Shown: positions 16,535 to 25,660, counted from the first letter of the stretch. The stretch is 64,000 nt of DNA from Neisseria dentiae (GCF_024580525.1 NZ_JANIKQ010000005.1:1-64000), one strand, 5' to 3'. Program-made: numbers and translations. Notes: generated by a model not told the origin, from the letters alone.

Positions 16535-17320
16535 TTAGTGAACGTCTTTCCAGTATTCTTTTTTCAGGAAATACGCCAACGGCAGCATCACGGCCATCAG
16601 GAAAATCAGCACGATATAACCCGTGCGTTTGCGTTGCAACTGTGCAGGCTCGCCCATATACACCATAAAGTTAACCAAATCACGGGCGTAATCGTCGTAT
16701 TCTTTGGTAATCACTTTACCGTTGGGCAGTTGGCGGGTTTGCAGGCCGGTAGATTCCCAATGGAGTTTGGGCACCAAATTGCCGTGTGCGTCTTTCACCA
16801 TCACGGGTTGGCCTTTTGCATCCAGCTCAACCGCCTGTACGCCTTGTTGCTGCCATAAGGGGTGCGGCATGGCGGCATTCGGCAGAACGGTATTGTTCCA
16901 ACCGGTCGGACGGGTCGGGTCTTTATAGAAACCGCGCATATAGGCGTAGAGATAGTCCGCACCGCGCGAACGGGCAATCAGCGACAGGTCGGGCGGAGCC
17001 GCGCCGAACCATTTTTTCGCATCCGCAGGGTTGATGGCGGCATGCATCACGTCACCCACTTTATCGGTGGTGAACATCAGGTTGTTTTTGATTTCGTCTT
17101 CGGTCAGGCCGATGTCTTGCAGACGGTTGAAACGCATGGCGGTAGCCGAGTGGCACGACAAGCAGTAGTTGGTGAAGATTTGCGCGCCGCGTTGCAGGCT
17201 CTCTTGGTTGCGCAAATCAATTTCAACCGGCTCATAGTTTCCGCCGCCTGCTGCGACTGCCATACTCATCGGAGCTGCCAGCAATAAGGCAGCAAACCAG
17301 TTTTTCAATGTTTGTTTCAT
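16535..17320 (-). CDS. petC: Cytochrome c1 of the bc1 complex
   Basis: The haem-c subunit of the quinol:cytochrome c reductase, passing electrons from the Rieske centre to soluble or membrane cytochrome c. 261 residues. It has a Sec signal (MKQTLKNWFAALLLAAPMSMAVAA), haem motif C53-LS-C56-H57, and an axial methionine likely in NAAMPHPLW. A single C-terminal membrane anchor (TGYIVLIFLMAVMLPLAYFL) ends in the basic tail KKEYWKDVH. The start at 17320 has GAGGG upstream; an ATG overlapping the petB stop would add five residues. It is the last gene of petABC. Confidence 0.96.
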   Translation of the reverse strand: MKQTLKNWFAALLLAAPMSMAVAAGGGNYEPVEIDLRNQESLQRGAQIFTNYCLSCHSATAMRFNRLQDIGLTEDEIKNNLMFTTDKVGDVMHAAINPADAKKWFGAAPPDLSLIARSRGADYLYAYMRGFYKDPTRPTGWNNTVLPNAAMPHPLWQQQGVQAVELDAKGQPVMVKDAHGNLVPKLHWESTGLQTRQLPNGKVITKEYDDYARDLVNFMVYMGEPAQLQRKRTGYIVLIFLMAVMLPLAYFLKKEYWKDVH

Positions 17321-17334
17321 TTTCGCTGCCCTCA

Positions 17335-18684
17335 TTAAATCAGAATTGCAAACAGGTATGCGCCTACCACGGTGATGATGGTGTAAACGAAGAACATCAC
17401 CTTCTGTTTGGTCGTGCTCATGGTTACACGGGCAGGCACTTCGCGGTCTTTATCCATTTTGGTATAGAACGGCATACCCAGGAAGAATGCAAAGTAAATG
17501 ATAGACAGAATACGCGCCACGATGGTACGGGTGTCGGTAGCCACCAAAGCACCCAAAATACCCAAACCGATGAAGGAAATGATAAACAGCACCAACATGG
17601 TTTTGAAAATCGGGCCGCGGTAGCGGATGGATTTCACGGGAGAGCGGTCAAGCCACGGCAAGAGGGCAATCAGCACCACGGCCGCACCCATGCCGATCAC
17701 ACCCCAAACCTGCGTGCCGAAGAACGAGGGAATTGCGCGCAAAATGGCGTAGAACGGCGTGAAATACCATACCGGTGCAATGTGTGCGGGCGTTACCAGC
17801 GGGTTGGCGGCATCGAAGTTCGGTTTTTCCAGGAAATAACCACCGCCTTCGGGGGCGAAGAACATAATGGCGCAGAACACGATCAGGAATACCACCACGC
17901 CTAAGATGTCTTTCACGGTGTAGTAGGGGTGGAAAGGAATGCCGTCGAGCGGAATGCCGTTTTCGTCTTTCAGTTTTTTGATTTCTACGCCGTCGGGGTT
18001 GTTGGAACCCACTTCGTGCAGGGCAATCAAGTGCGCCACAACCAAACCGATCAACACCAGCGGCACGGCAATCACGTGCAGGGCGAAAAAGCGGTTGAGG
18101 GTAACATCCGATACGTTGAAGTCGCCGCGGATCCAAGTGGACAAATCAGGGCCGATAACGGGAATCGCGGCAAACAGGTTGATAATCACCTGCGCACCCC
18201 AAAACGACATCTGACCCCACGGCAGCAGGTAGCCCATAAAGGCTTCGGCCATCAGTGCCAGGAAAATCAGCGAACCGAACACCCACACCAGCTCGCGCGG
18301 TTTTTTAAACGAGCCGTAAATCAAGCCGCGGAACATATGCAGATACACCACCACGAAAAACATGGAAGCGCCGGTAGAGTGCATATAGCGGATAATCCAG
18401 CCGCCGGAAACGTCGCGCATGATGTATTCCACGGCGGTAAAGGCGGCGGGCAGGTTGTATTGGTTCAGGTTGCCGTCGGGCTTGTAGTTCATGGTCAGGA
18501 AAATACCGCTGACGATTTGAATCACCAGCACCAGCATGGCCAGCGAACCGAAGAAATACCAGAAGTTGAAGTTTTTCGGCGCGTAATACTCGGTTACGTG
18601 CTCTTTCATCATTTTAGACAAAGGGAACCGTGCGTCCACCCAGTCTAACAATGCTTTTGCTTTGTTATTGGTTTGGTTTGCCAT
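17335..18684 (-). CDS. petB: Cytochrome b of the bc1 complex
   Basis: The membrane core carrying two b-type haems and both quinone sites; 449 residues, typical of proteobacteria. Early transmembrane helix LAMLVLVIQIVSGIFLTMNY, the haem-ligand region IRYMHSTGASMFFVVVYLHM, and the Qo-site motif appearing as PVW in IAPVWYFTPFYAIL rather than PEW. That substitution (E to V) is worth noting, though some proteobacterial cytochromes b vary here. A C-terminal hydrophobic extension ends KQKVMFFVYTIITVVGAYLF. Gap to petA is 11 bp. Confidence 0.96.
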   Translation of the reverse strand: MANQTNNKAKALLDWVDARFPLSKMMKEHVTEYYAPKNFNFWYFFGSLAMLVLVIQIVSGIFLTMNYKPDGNLNQYNLPAAFTAVEYIMRDVSGGWIIRYMHSTGASMFFVVVYLHMFRGLIYGSFKKPRELVWVFGSLIFLALMAEAFMGYLLPWGQMSFWGAQVIINLFAAIPVIGPDLSTWIRGDFNVSDVTLNRFFALHVIAVPLVLIGLVVAHLIALHEVGSNNPDGVEIKKLKDENGIPLDGIPFHPYYTVKDILGVVVFLIVFCAIMFFAPEGGGYFLEKPNFDAANPLVTPAHIAPVWYFTPFYAILRAIPSFFGTQVWGVIGMGAAVVLIALLPWLDRSPVKSIRYRGPIFKTMLVLFIISFIGLGILGALVATDTRTIVARILSIIYFAFFLGMPFYTKMDKDREVPARVTMSTTKQKVMFFVYTIITVVGAYLFAILI

Positions 18685-18695
18685 GATAAGTCCCT

Positions 18696-19280
18696 TTATT
18701 TATCGTCGCCCACCAGGATAGTGGTGTCGTTCAGGTATTTGTAGGGCGGAATAATCAGGTTGGTCGGTGCCGGCACGCCTTTGAACACGCGGCCCGCCAA
18801 GTCGAATTTGGAACCGTGGCACGGGCAGAAGAAGCCGCCCTTCCAATCGGCGCCCAAATCGGCGGGGGCGACATCGGGACGGAAAGTCGGCGAGCAGCCC
18901 AAGTGGGTGCAGATGCCGATGGCCACGAAAATATTGGGTTTGATGGAACGCAACTCGTTTTTGGCGTATTCGGGCTGCTGATCGACTTCCGATTTCGGAT
19001 CGGCCACGGCGTTATTGAGCGTGGGCAGGTCTTTCTGCTGCTGTTCGGTGCGGTTCAACACCCAAATCGGCTTGCCCTGCCATTCGGCGGTAACGAGCTG
19101 GCCTGCTTCGATTTTGCTGACATCCACTTCAATGGGCGCGCCTGCGGCTTTGGCCTTTTCCGACGGGAAAAAGCTCGCCAGAAACGGCACGGCAACGCCT
19201 GCGGCGGCGGCACCGCCCGCAGCGGCTGTCGCCAGCGTTAAGAAGCGGCGGCGGCTTTGGTTGATTTCTTGATTTTCCAT
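18696..19280 (-). CDS. petA: Rieske iron-sulfur protein (ubiquinol-cytochrome c reductase)
   Basis: The 2Fe-2S subunit of the bc1 complex, 194 residues from MENQEINQSRRRFL. The twin-arginine signal RRRFLTLAT (10-18) keeps it as an anchored Tat substrate. Cluster ligands are C124-T-H126-L-G-C129 and C152-P-C154-H155. AGGA lies 11 nt before this ATG; an alternative ATG at 19292 would add four residues but has no spacing for a ribosome site. First gene of petABC. Confidence 0.96.
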   Translation of the reverse strand: MENQEINQSRRRFLTLATAAAGGAAAAGVAVPFLASFFPSEKAKAAGAPIEVDVSKIEAGQLVTAEWQGKPIWVLNRTEQQQKDLPTLNNAVADPKSEVDQQPEYAKNELRSIKPNIFVAIGICTHLGCSPTFRPDVAPADLGADWKGGFFCPCHGSKFDLAGRVFKGVPAPTNLIIPPYKYLNDTTILVGDDK

Positions 19281-19330
19281 TATTTCAGTCATCCTAATGA
19301 TATGGGAATACCGAGCCATTAAACTCTTTA

Positions 19331-19360
19331 ATTCTACCTGATTTTATGGGGATACTTAAA
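19331..19360 (-). promoter_or_regulatory. Possible petABC promoter
   Basis: The minus strand has TTTAAG (19355-19360), an 18-bp spacer and TAGAAT (19331-19336), about 50 bp upstream of petA. The -35 is weak. Confidence 0.4.
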
Positions 19361-19404
19361 GTATTATTTAAAATAAGGTAAAAGTTTTACGGTGTTTCTT
19401 GATT

Positions 19405-20154
19405 TTATGCGGGGTTTTGTTCGTCAAAAAATACCGTTTCAATATTGAATTCCTGCGCTAGCGCAGCGCCCAGCGCCTGTATGCCGTAACGCTCGGTGGC
19501 ATGGTGGCCGGCGCCGATAAACGCGACACCTGTTTCGTTGGCCAGGTGGTACTGCGCTTCGGATATTTCGCCCGTGATGTAAGCATCGGCGCCTTCGTCT
19601 ATGGCCGTCTGAAAAAAGCCCTGCGCTCCGCCGGTGCACCATACGATGCGTTCGATAACCCGGCCTTCCCCACCCACGGCAACCGGTGTGCGGCCGAGGC
19701 GGTTTTGCAGGCCTGCGCACAGTTGTGCCAACGTTTGCGGGGTTTTCAGACGGCCTGCGTTAAGCAGGTTTTGTTCGCCGAACCGATATTCGGTTGTCCA
19801 ATCCATGCGGGCGGCCAATTGGGCGTTGTTGCCTAAAACGGGATGTGCGTCCAGTGGCAGGTGGTAGCCTGCCATGTTGATGCCGTGGGCCAGCAGGGTG
19901 GCGATGCGGTCTTTTTTCCAGCCGGTGATGGTAACCGGCTCGCTTTTCCAAAACAGGCCGTGGTGCACCAGCAGCATATCGGCGCCCTGCTCTACGGCGT
20001 AGGCGGCGGCGGCCCGGCTGGCGGTAACGGCGGTAACGATTTTGCGGATTTCTTCCCTGCCTTCGATTTGCAAGCCGTTGGGGGCGTAATCTTTATATAA
20101 GCTGGTTTGCAGGGTCTGATTGCACCAATCGAGTATGGTTTGGCGTGCGCTCAT
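19405..20154 (-). CDS. Nif3-like dinuclear metal centre protein (YbgI family)
   Basis: 249 residues (E. coli YbgI 247). Metal ligands are in MLLVHHGLFWKSEP, YHLPLDAHP and GAGHHATERYG, the last being the conserved HxxxE of the family. It was once annotated as GTP cyclohydrolase 1 type 2; the true reaction is unsettled. The start MSARQTILDW has AAGGA six bases upstream; the longer frame from 20220 is rejected. A DUS-derived GRLK lies mid-protein. It is the same strand as petABC but separated by a probable petABC promoter region. Confidence 0.9.
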   Translation of the reverse strand: MSARQTILDWCNQTLQTSLYKDYAPNGLQIEGREEIRKIVTAVTASRAAAAYAVEQGADMLLVHHGLFWKSEPVTITGWKKDRIATLLAHGINMAGYHLPLDAHPVLGNNAQLAARMDWTTEYRFGEQNLLNAGRLKTPQTLAQLCAGLQNRLGRTPVAVGGEGRVIERIVWCTGGAQGFFQTAIDEGADAYITGEISEAQYHLANETGVAFIGAGHHATERYGIQALGAALAQEFNIETVFFDEQNPA

Positions 20155-20378
20155 GCTTTTTCCTTGCGTGAAAGGCGTTATTGTGCGGATTTTTTCAAAC
20201 AGAGCTTTGACGGTAAGCAAAGGCGTGCGAAATTTTTGTGGTTTTGACTACACGGTACTACATTTTGCCACCGGTTAACAAGCCGCTGGGCGGCGGCAAA
20301 AAAGGCGCATTATATACAAACCCGCACCGCTCCGTTAGAATTGCAGCCGTCTGAAAACCCCATCATAAGGAAACCGCC

Positions 20379-20648
20379 ATGACCCGTATGGTTCACTGCG
20401 TGAAGCTGGGCAAAGAAGCCCCCGGCATGAAATTCGCCCCGCTGCCCAATGCTTTGGGCAAACGTATTTTCGAAAACGTGTCGCAAGAGGCGTGGGACGC
20501 TTGGACGCGCCACCAAACCATGCTGATTAACGAAAACCGCCTCAGCCTTGCCGACCCGCGCGCGCGCGAATATTTGGCGCAGCAGATGGAAAACTATTTC
20601 TTCGGCGACGGTGCCGACCAAGTGCAGGGTTATGTGCCGCAGGAATAA
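20379..20648 (+). CDS. yggX: Probable Fe(2+)-trafficking protein
   Basis: 89 residues (E. coli YggX 91). The start [17 protein letters not shown] carries the conserved oxidant-sensitive C7, and [20 protein letters not shown] is the family core. It is implicated in iron handling and protection of Fe-S clusters. AAGGAAACC precedes the ATG. The 20155-20378 gap upstream shows one single DUS and no other gene. Confidence 0.95.
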   Translation: MTRMVHCVKLGKEAPGMKFAPLPNALGKRIFENVSQEAWDAWTRHQTMLINENRLSLADPRAREYLAQQMENYFFGDGADQVQGYVPQE

Positions 20649-20670
20649 ACGGTTGCCCGAATAACCGAGC

Positions 20671-20700
20671 AGGCCGTCTGAAAAGGTTTTCAGACGGCCT
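20671..20700 (+). terminator. DUS hairpin after yggX
   Basis: A perfect inverted DUS pair, 22 bp after the stop codon. Confidence 0.7.
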
Positions 20701-20918
20701 GCCTGCCGTTTGGCGCCTGCTTTCCAAAACAAATTATTCTTTTGAATATAAAAAGTTAACCAAACCACCAACCATAATCCGCCCTATCCGCTGCCGCATC
20801 AAGCGGCGCAGGCGCACCGCCGCCAACCGGCTGTAATCCAAGGTTATTGAACCGACGTCAACTTTTTTCAGACGGCCTAAATTATAATCACATCATTTCT
20901 TCTGATTGATTTTCCGTT

Positions 20919-21827
20919 ATGTCTGTATGCAACTGGCTGGCCGCAGCCCGTTTACGCACCCTGCCGCTGGCCGCCGCTTCGGTATTGTGCGGCATACTCA
21001 CCGCCGCACTGCAACACCGGGGCAACTTAACCGTGTCGGCCCTGTGCCTGCTCACCGCCCTGTCGCTGCAAATTCTCAGCAATCTGGCCAACGATTACGG
21101 CGACGCCTGCAACGGGGCCGACACATTGGCACGCAAAGGCCCCGTACGCATGGTCAGTTCCGGCCGCATCAGCCCGGCGGCCATGGCGCGCGGGGTGAAG
21201 CTGACGGCGGCGGTTTCATGCCTGCTCGGCATCACCCTGCTCTGCACCGCCCTGCCTGCCATTTCGGCCGCCGAACCGCAAAGCTGGCTGTTGTGGCTGT
21301 TGCTCGGCGCGGCTTCCGTGGCCGCCGCTTTTGCCTACACCGCCGGCAAAAAACCCTACGGCTATATCGGGCTGGGCGACTTGGCGGTGTTGGTGTTTTT
21401 CGGCTGGCTGGGCGTGCTGGGCACGGAATACCTGCACACAGGCCGGCTGAACGCCGCCTCGTGGCTGCCCGCTACGGCATTGGGTTTGTGGTGCGCGATG
21501 GTGTTGAATATCAACAATATGCGCGACATCGCCTCCGACCGGCTGGCGGGCAAAACCACTGTTGCCGTGCGCTTGGGGCTGCCGCGCGCCAAAATCTACC
21601 ATACCGTGCTGCTGCTGGCGGCGGCGGCGGCGTGGGCGCTGTGGCTGCCGCTGCATTTTGGCGGCAGCCTGTTTCTTTTATGCGCCGCATTGCTGGCGGC
21701 TTCGGCCATCCACTTGTATTTGCTGAAAAAAGCCCAATCTAGTGCTGAGTTGGACAAGCTCCTGCCGCAATGGAGCATCACGGTTTTGCTGTGGATATTG
21801 CTGTTATGGCTGGCTGCGCCGCGCTAA
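20919..21827 (+). CDS. menA: 1,4-dihydroxy-2-naphthoate octaprenyltransferase-type UbiA prenyltransferase
   Basis: 302 residues with about eight transmembrane helices. The two aspartate-rich motifs of the UbiA superfamily are present: NDYGDACNGAD (about 58-68) and NNMRDIASDRLAGKTT (about 192-207). These bind the prenyl diphosphate through magnesium. Sequence style (MVSSGRISP, TAGKKPYGYIGLGD) fits MenA better than UbiA or HemeO synthase. No other menaquinone gene is in the window, so whether the organism makes menaquinone cannot be decided here. Confidence 0.85.
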   Translation: MSVCNWLAAARLRTLPLAAASVLCGILTAALQHRGNLTVSALCLLTALSLQILSNLANDYGDACNGADTLARKGPVRMVSSGRISPAAMARGVKLTAAVSCLLGITLLCTALPAISAAEPQSWLLWLLLGAASVAAAFAYTAGKKPYGYIGLGDLAVLVFFGWLGVLGTEYLHTGRLNAASWLPATALGLWCAMVLNINNMRDIASDRLAGKTTVAVRLGLPRAKIYHTVLLLAAAAAWALWLPLHFGGSLFLLCAALLAASAIHLYLLKKAQSSAELDKLLPQWSITVLLWILLLWLAAPR

Positions 21828-21955
21828 CCGTGCCTGCGGCTCTGACCGATGCCGGCAGATTACCAACCGTTCGTAATAATTTTCGGCAAAAACCTTTGAT
21901 TTGCTGTTAAAATCCGATTCCTTTTATTTTCACACCCGCAACAGGAGCAAACGCC

Positions 21956-22645
21956 ATGCAAAACGACGTTTACGACTACACCCAAACCGCCGGTGCGGTG
22001 CAAAAAAGCACCGTATTGCGCAAAACCTACAGCCTGCTCGGCATTTCATTCATCCCCTGCGCCATCGGCGCGTTTATCAGCAGCCAGGCCGGCATCAACC
22101 TGTATGCCATGTTCGGCAACCGTTGGATTGCGTTCGGCGTGGTATTGGCCTTTTTCTACGGCATGTGTTTCTTAATCGAGAAAAACCGCTACAGCAACAC
22201 CGGCGCGGCGCTGCTGATGGTGTTCACTTTCGGCATGGGCGTGTTGATCAGCCCGCTGCTGCAATACAGCCTCAGCTTCAGCAACGGCGCGCAAATTGTC
22301 GGCCTTGCCGCCGCCATGACCGCAGCCGTGTTCTTCACCATGGCCGCCATGGCGCGCCGCACCAAAGCCGATATGAACAGCCTCGGCCGCTTCCTGCTGG
22401 TGGGCGCGGTGGTGCTGATGGTGGGCGTGGTGGCCAATATGTTCCTGCAAATACCCGCGTTTTCACTCGCCCTTTCGGCCGCTTTCGTGATTTTCAGCTC
22501 GCTGATGATTATGTGGCAAATCCGCACCGTTATCGACGGCGGCGAAACCAGCCACATCAGCGCCGCGTTAACCATCTTTATCTCTATCTATAATATCTTC
22601 AGCAGCCTGCTGAATATTCTGCTCTCTTTGGGCGGCGAAGATTGA
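21956..22645 (+). CDS. Bax inhibitor-1/YccA family membrane protein
   Basis: 229 residues with seven hydrophobic helices and the family pattern (GAALLMVFTFGMGVLISPLL, MAAMARRTKADMNSLGRFL, IYNIFSSLLNILLSL). Homologues such as YccA and YbhL sit in the inner membrane; YccA modulates the FtsH protease and others behave as pH-sensitive calcium leaks. The present role is inferred only from family. AGGAGCAAACGCC precedes the ATG. It is followed by a DUS hairpin and a MITE-like repeat. Confidence 0.9.
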   Translation: MQNDVYDYTQTAGAVQKSTVLRKTYSLLGISFIPCAIGAFISSQAGINLYAMFGNRWIAFGVVLAFFYGMCFLIEKNRYSNTGAALLMVFTFGMGVLISPLLQYSLSFSNGAQIVGLAAAMTAAVFFTMAAMARRTKADMNSLGRFLLVGAVVLMVGVVANMFLQIPAFSLALSAAFVIFSSLMIMWQIRTVIDGGETSHISAALTIFISIYNIFSSLLNILLSLGGED

Positions 22646-22668
22646 TTTAACGCACAAACAGCCGTAAA

Positions 22669-22698
22669 AGGCCGTCTGAAATGCATTTCAGACGGCCT
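22669..22698 (+). terminator. DUS hairpin after the Bax-inhibitor-like gene
   Basis: An inverted DUS pair with loop TGCA. It directly abuts the following MITE-like repeat. Confidence 0.65.
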
Positions 22699-22859
22699 GA
22701 GACCTTTGCAAAACCCCCGGATGCGGATGCAGTTCAAGGCGCAGCAGCGCAGCGAGCGCAGACATAACATGAAGTTAGGCAAGCGAGCGAGCAGTACCCT
22801 AAAGGGCATAAACGCACAACGCAGAAATGCGCCGCAGATGGGGGTTTTGCAAAGGTCTC
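22699..22859. mobile_element. MITE-like repeat, copy 1
   Basis: 161 bp with imperfect terminal inverted repeats GAGACCTTTGCAAAACCCCC and GGGGGTTTTGCAAAGGTCTC and no coding capacity. The interior (CAGCGAGCGCAGACATAACA and following) is shared with a second copy at 23588-23729. The ends resemble neisserial IS5-family termini. Confidence 0.8.
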
Positions 22860-22944
22860 TGTCTTTTTCTTTGACATCCCCCCTGCCAGCCTTTATCCTG
22901 CCGACCATCTTGCCTGCATTGCACGCCCACCTGATTTCTTTGAT

Positions 22945-23454
22945 ATGACTACCCACGTTCTGCGCCGCGCCGTTTATGCCGGCAGTTTCGATCCGCCGAC
23001 CAACGGCCATTTGTGGATGATACGCGAAGCACAAGCCCTGTTCGACGAGTTAATCGTGTCCATCGGCGTTAACCCCGACAAAAAAAGCACCTACACCGTG
23101 GTGGAACGGCAAGCCATGCTCGAAGCCATTTCCAGCGAATTTCCCAACGTGCGCATCACCTCGTTTGAAAACCAGTTCCTGGTCAACTATGCCCACAGCG
23201 TCGGCGCCAAATTCATCGTGCGCGGCATACGCACAGCCTCCGACTACGAATACGAGCGCACCATACGCTATATCAATTCCGACCTGCATCCCAATATCGC
23301 CACGGTGTTTCTGATGCCGCCGCGCGAATTCGCCGAAGTTTCTTCCACCATGGTAAAAGGCATGGTCGGCCCCGACGGCTGGCGCGACATGATACGCCGC
23401 TATGTGCCCGTGGCGGTGTACGACAAAATCCTGCAAGACAACCAAAGCACCTAA
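22945..23454 (+). CDS. coaD: Phosphopantetheine adenylyltransferase
   Basis: The penultimate step of coenzyme A synthesis: transfers AMP from ATP to 4'-phosphopantetheine. 169 residues (usual 155-170). The nucleotidyltransferase motif is T19-N-G-H22 within [25 protein letters not shown] and the SSTMVK signature are present. The gene stands alone between two copies of the same MITE-like repeat in direct orientation. Confidence 0.97.
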   Translation: MTTHVLRRAVYAGSFDPPTNGHLWMIREAQALFDELIVSIGVNPDKKSTYTVVERQAMLEAISSEFPNVRITSFENQFLVNYAHSVGAKFIVRGIRTASDYEYERTIRYINSDLHPNIATVFLMPPREFAEVSSTMVKGMVGPDGWRDMIRRYVPVAVYDKILQDNQST

Positions 23455-23465
23455 CCCGCCTTTTG

Positions 23466-23517
23466 CAAAACGGCAGAGGCCGTCTGAAAGCATATTCAGA
23501 CGGCCTCTGCCGTTTTG
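23466..23517 (+). terminator. coaD terminator with extended DUS stem
   Basis: Arms of 23 bp pair perfectly: CAAAACGGCAGAGGCCGTCT plus GAA against its complement. The DUS pair forms the upper part of the stem and TTTTG ends it, 12 bp after the coaD stop. Confidence 0.85.
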
Positions 23518-23587
23518 CCCGACCGTTTCCGGGCACTTGCCAAGCCGCCTAAAACATCATAAGGTTACACCAAACTACAACCAAGAT

Positions 23588-23729
23588 GAGACCTTTGCAA
23601 AACCCCAGATGTGGATGCAGTTCAAGGCGTAGCAGCGCAGCGAGCGCAGACATAACATGGAGTTAGGCAAGCGAGCGAGCAGCACACAACGCAGAAATGC
23701 GCCGCAGATGGGGGTTTTGCAAAGGTCTC
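23588..23729. mobile_element. MITE-like repeat, copy 2
   Basis: 142 bp, about 95 percent the same as copy 1 by eye but lacking an internal stretch of 19 bases (the TACCCTAAAGGGCATAAACG region). It has the same orientation as copy 1 and lies 40 bp before the aceK start. Confidence 0.8.
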
Positions 23730-23768
23730 AGGCCGTCTGAACGGCAACCGCAAAGGAAGAAAATAAAA

Positions 23769-25547
23769 ATGCCCCGACAACTCACCCAGCAACTGGGGCG
23801 GGAAGTGGCCGAAACCATGCTCGAAGGTTTCAACAAACACTACCGCCTATTCCGAGAAGTTACCGAGCGCGCCAAAGAGCTTTTCGAGCAGAAAAACTGG
23901 CGCGGCATTCAAGATTTGGTGGCCGAGCGCATCCAGATGTATGACCAGCGTGTGCGCGAAGCCGTCGATGCCCTGCGCAGCGAACACGCCGCCACCGCCT
24001 TAAGCGATGATGTATGGGCGGCGGCCAAAACCGAATACATCGCCCTGCTCGTCAACCACAAACAGCCCGAGCTGGCGGAAACCTTTTTCAACTCGGTTTC
24101 CACCAAACTCTTGGCCAAAGAATATTTCAACAACCAGTTTATCTTCGTCAAACCCTCCACCAGCACCGAATACATCGATTCAAACCCGCCCACGTTCTGC
24201 TCGTTTTATCCCGAAACGCAAGGGCTGCGCGGCTGCCTGCGCAACATACTGCGCCACTTCGGCTGGAACGTGCCGTTTGCCGATCTCAACCGCGACATCG
24301 GCAATATCCTGCGCGCCGCCCGCCGGCACTTTCAGGCCGAATGGCCGCCGCAGGAAATGAACCTGCACGTGCGCGTGCTCAACTCACCGTTTTACCGCAA
24401 CAAAGGCGCCTACATTTTCGGGCAGATTGTCAACGGCGCCGTGCGCCACCCGTTTGCGCTGGCCGTGCTGCACGACGAAGCCTCGGGCCGTCTGAAAGTG
24501 GATGCCGCCCTGTTTGAAGCCCAGCAGATTGCCGTGCTGTTTTCATTTGCCCGCGCCTATTTTCTGGTGGACATGCCCGTGCCCAGCGGCTACATCCGCT
24601 TTCTGCACGATATGCTGCCGATGCGCGCGCCCGGCGACCTCTACACCATGGTCGGCCTGCAAAAACAAGGCAAAAACATCTGGTGGCGCGAGTTTGCCCA
24701 ACACCTCGAATACTCGCACGACAAATTCATTCTCGCCCCCGGCGTGAAAGGGCTGGTGATGAGCGTGTTTACGCTGCCGTCGTTTCCCTACGTGTTTAAA
24801 GTGATTAAAGACAAATTCGGCCCCAACAAAGACTTCGACCGCGAATACGTGCGCCAAAAATACCTGCTGGTGAAAAAGCACGACCGCGTCGGACGCATGG
24901 CCGACACACTCGAATTTTCCAACGTTGCCCTGCCCAAATCGCGCTGCGACGAAGAGTTTCTCAACGAAATGCGCACGCTCGCGCCGAGCCAGTTTGAAGA
25001 AAACGAGGAATGGGCGATTATTAAACACGTTTACGTCGAATACCGCCTCAAACCGCTCAACCTCTTTATGCAGCGCGCCAAACCCGCCGACAAAGCCGCC
25101 GCCGTTATCGACTACGGCTACGCGCTCAAAGAGCTGGCCTCGGCCAACATCTTTCCCGGCGACATGCTCTATAAAAACTTCGGCATGACCCGTTTTGGCC
25201 GCGTGATTTTCTACGACTACGACGAAATCGAATACATGACCGACTGCAACTTCCGCAAAATCCCGCCCGCACCCAACCCCGAATACGAAATGTCGGGCGA
25301 AGTTTGGTATCCCGTCAACAAAGGCGACGTTTTCCCCGAAGAATTCGGCCCGTTCCTGCTCGGCGAACCCGACGTGCGGCAGGTGTTCCTGCAACACCAC
25401 AAAGACCTGCTCACCACCGAATTCTGGCAGGGCAAAAAAGAGCGGCTGCAACAGGGGCTGTATGACGACTTCTTCCCCTACCCGCAATCCGTCCGCTTCA
25501 CCCCCGACCAAACCGCCGCCGGGCTGGCGGGCGATGCCGATGCCTAG
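23769..25547 (+). CDS. aceK: Isocitrate dehydrogenase kinase/phosphatase
   Basis: A bifunctional enzyme that phosphorylates and dephosphorylates isocitrate dehydrogenase to divert carbon into the glyoxylate shunt. 592 residues (E. coli 578). The N-terminal regulatory domain is followed by the kinase part: ATP loop APGVKGLVMSVFTLPSF (about 323-339) with VFKVIKD, and catalytic VIDYGYALKELASANIFPGD then IFYDYDEIEYM. Both key aspartate regions are intact. The start MPRQLTQQLG has AAGGAAGA upstream; the longer frame begins inside the MITE and is rejected. aceA/aceB are not in the window. Confidence 0.96.
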   Translation: MPRQLTQQLGREVAETMLEGFNKHYRLFREVTERAKELFEQKNWRGIQDLVAERIQMYDQRVREAVDALRSEHAATALSDDVWAAAKTEYIALLVNHKQPELAETFFNSVSTKLLAKEYFNNQFIFVKPSTSTEYIDSNPPTFCSFYPETQGLRGCLRNILRHFGWNVPFADLNRDIGNILRAARRHFQAEWPPQEMNLHVRVLNSPFYRNKGAYIFGQIVNGAVRHPFALAVLHDEASGRLKVDAALFEAQQIAVLFSFARAYFLVDMPVPSGYIRFLHDMLPMRAPGDLYTMVGLQKQGKNIWWREFAQHLEYSHDKFILAPGVKGLVMSVFTLPSFPYVFKVIKDKFGPNKDFDREYVRQKYLLVKKHDRVGRMADTLEFSNVALPKSRCDEEFLNEMRTLAPSQFEENEEWAIIKHVYVEYRLKPLNLFMQRAKPADKAAAVIDYGYALKELASANIFPGDMLYKNFGMTRFGRVIFYDYDEIEYMTDCNFRKIPPAPNPEYEMSGEVWYPVNKGDVFPEEFGPFLLGEPDVRQVFLQHHKDLLTTEFWQGKKERLQQGLYDDFFPYPQSVRFTPDQTAAGLAGDADA

Positions 25548-25605
25548 CAACTGTGTTACCGACTCGTCAGTCTGCAACATCAAACAAAGGCAATACGCAC
25601 AAAAA

Positions 25606-25633
25606 AGGCCGTCTGAAAACTTTCAGACGGCCT
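25606..25633. terminator. DUS hairpin between convergent aceK and metE
   Basis: An inverted DUS pair with stem extension AAAG/CTTT; it can end both transcripts. Confidence 0.7.
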
Positions 25634-25660
25634 TTGTTTCTCTATTTCAAAGACTCGGCA

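Noticed and set aside
22699-23729. Composite transposon carrying coaD
   Set aside because: The flanking copies are non-coding and no transposase is present, so transposition of the whole unit is not supported; reported only as a flanking repeat pair.
23697-23768. Upstream start of aceK inside the MITE-like repeat
   Set aside because: Those 24 codons are repeat sequence (also present before coaD); the ATG at 23769 has a ribosome site and matches AceK.
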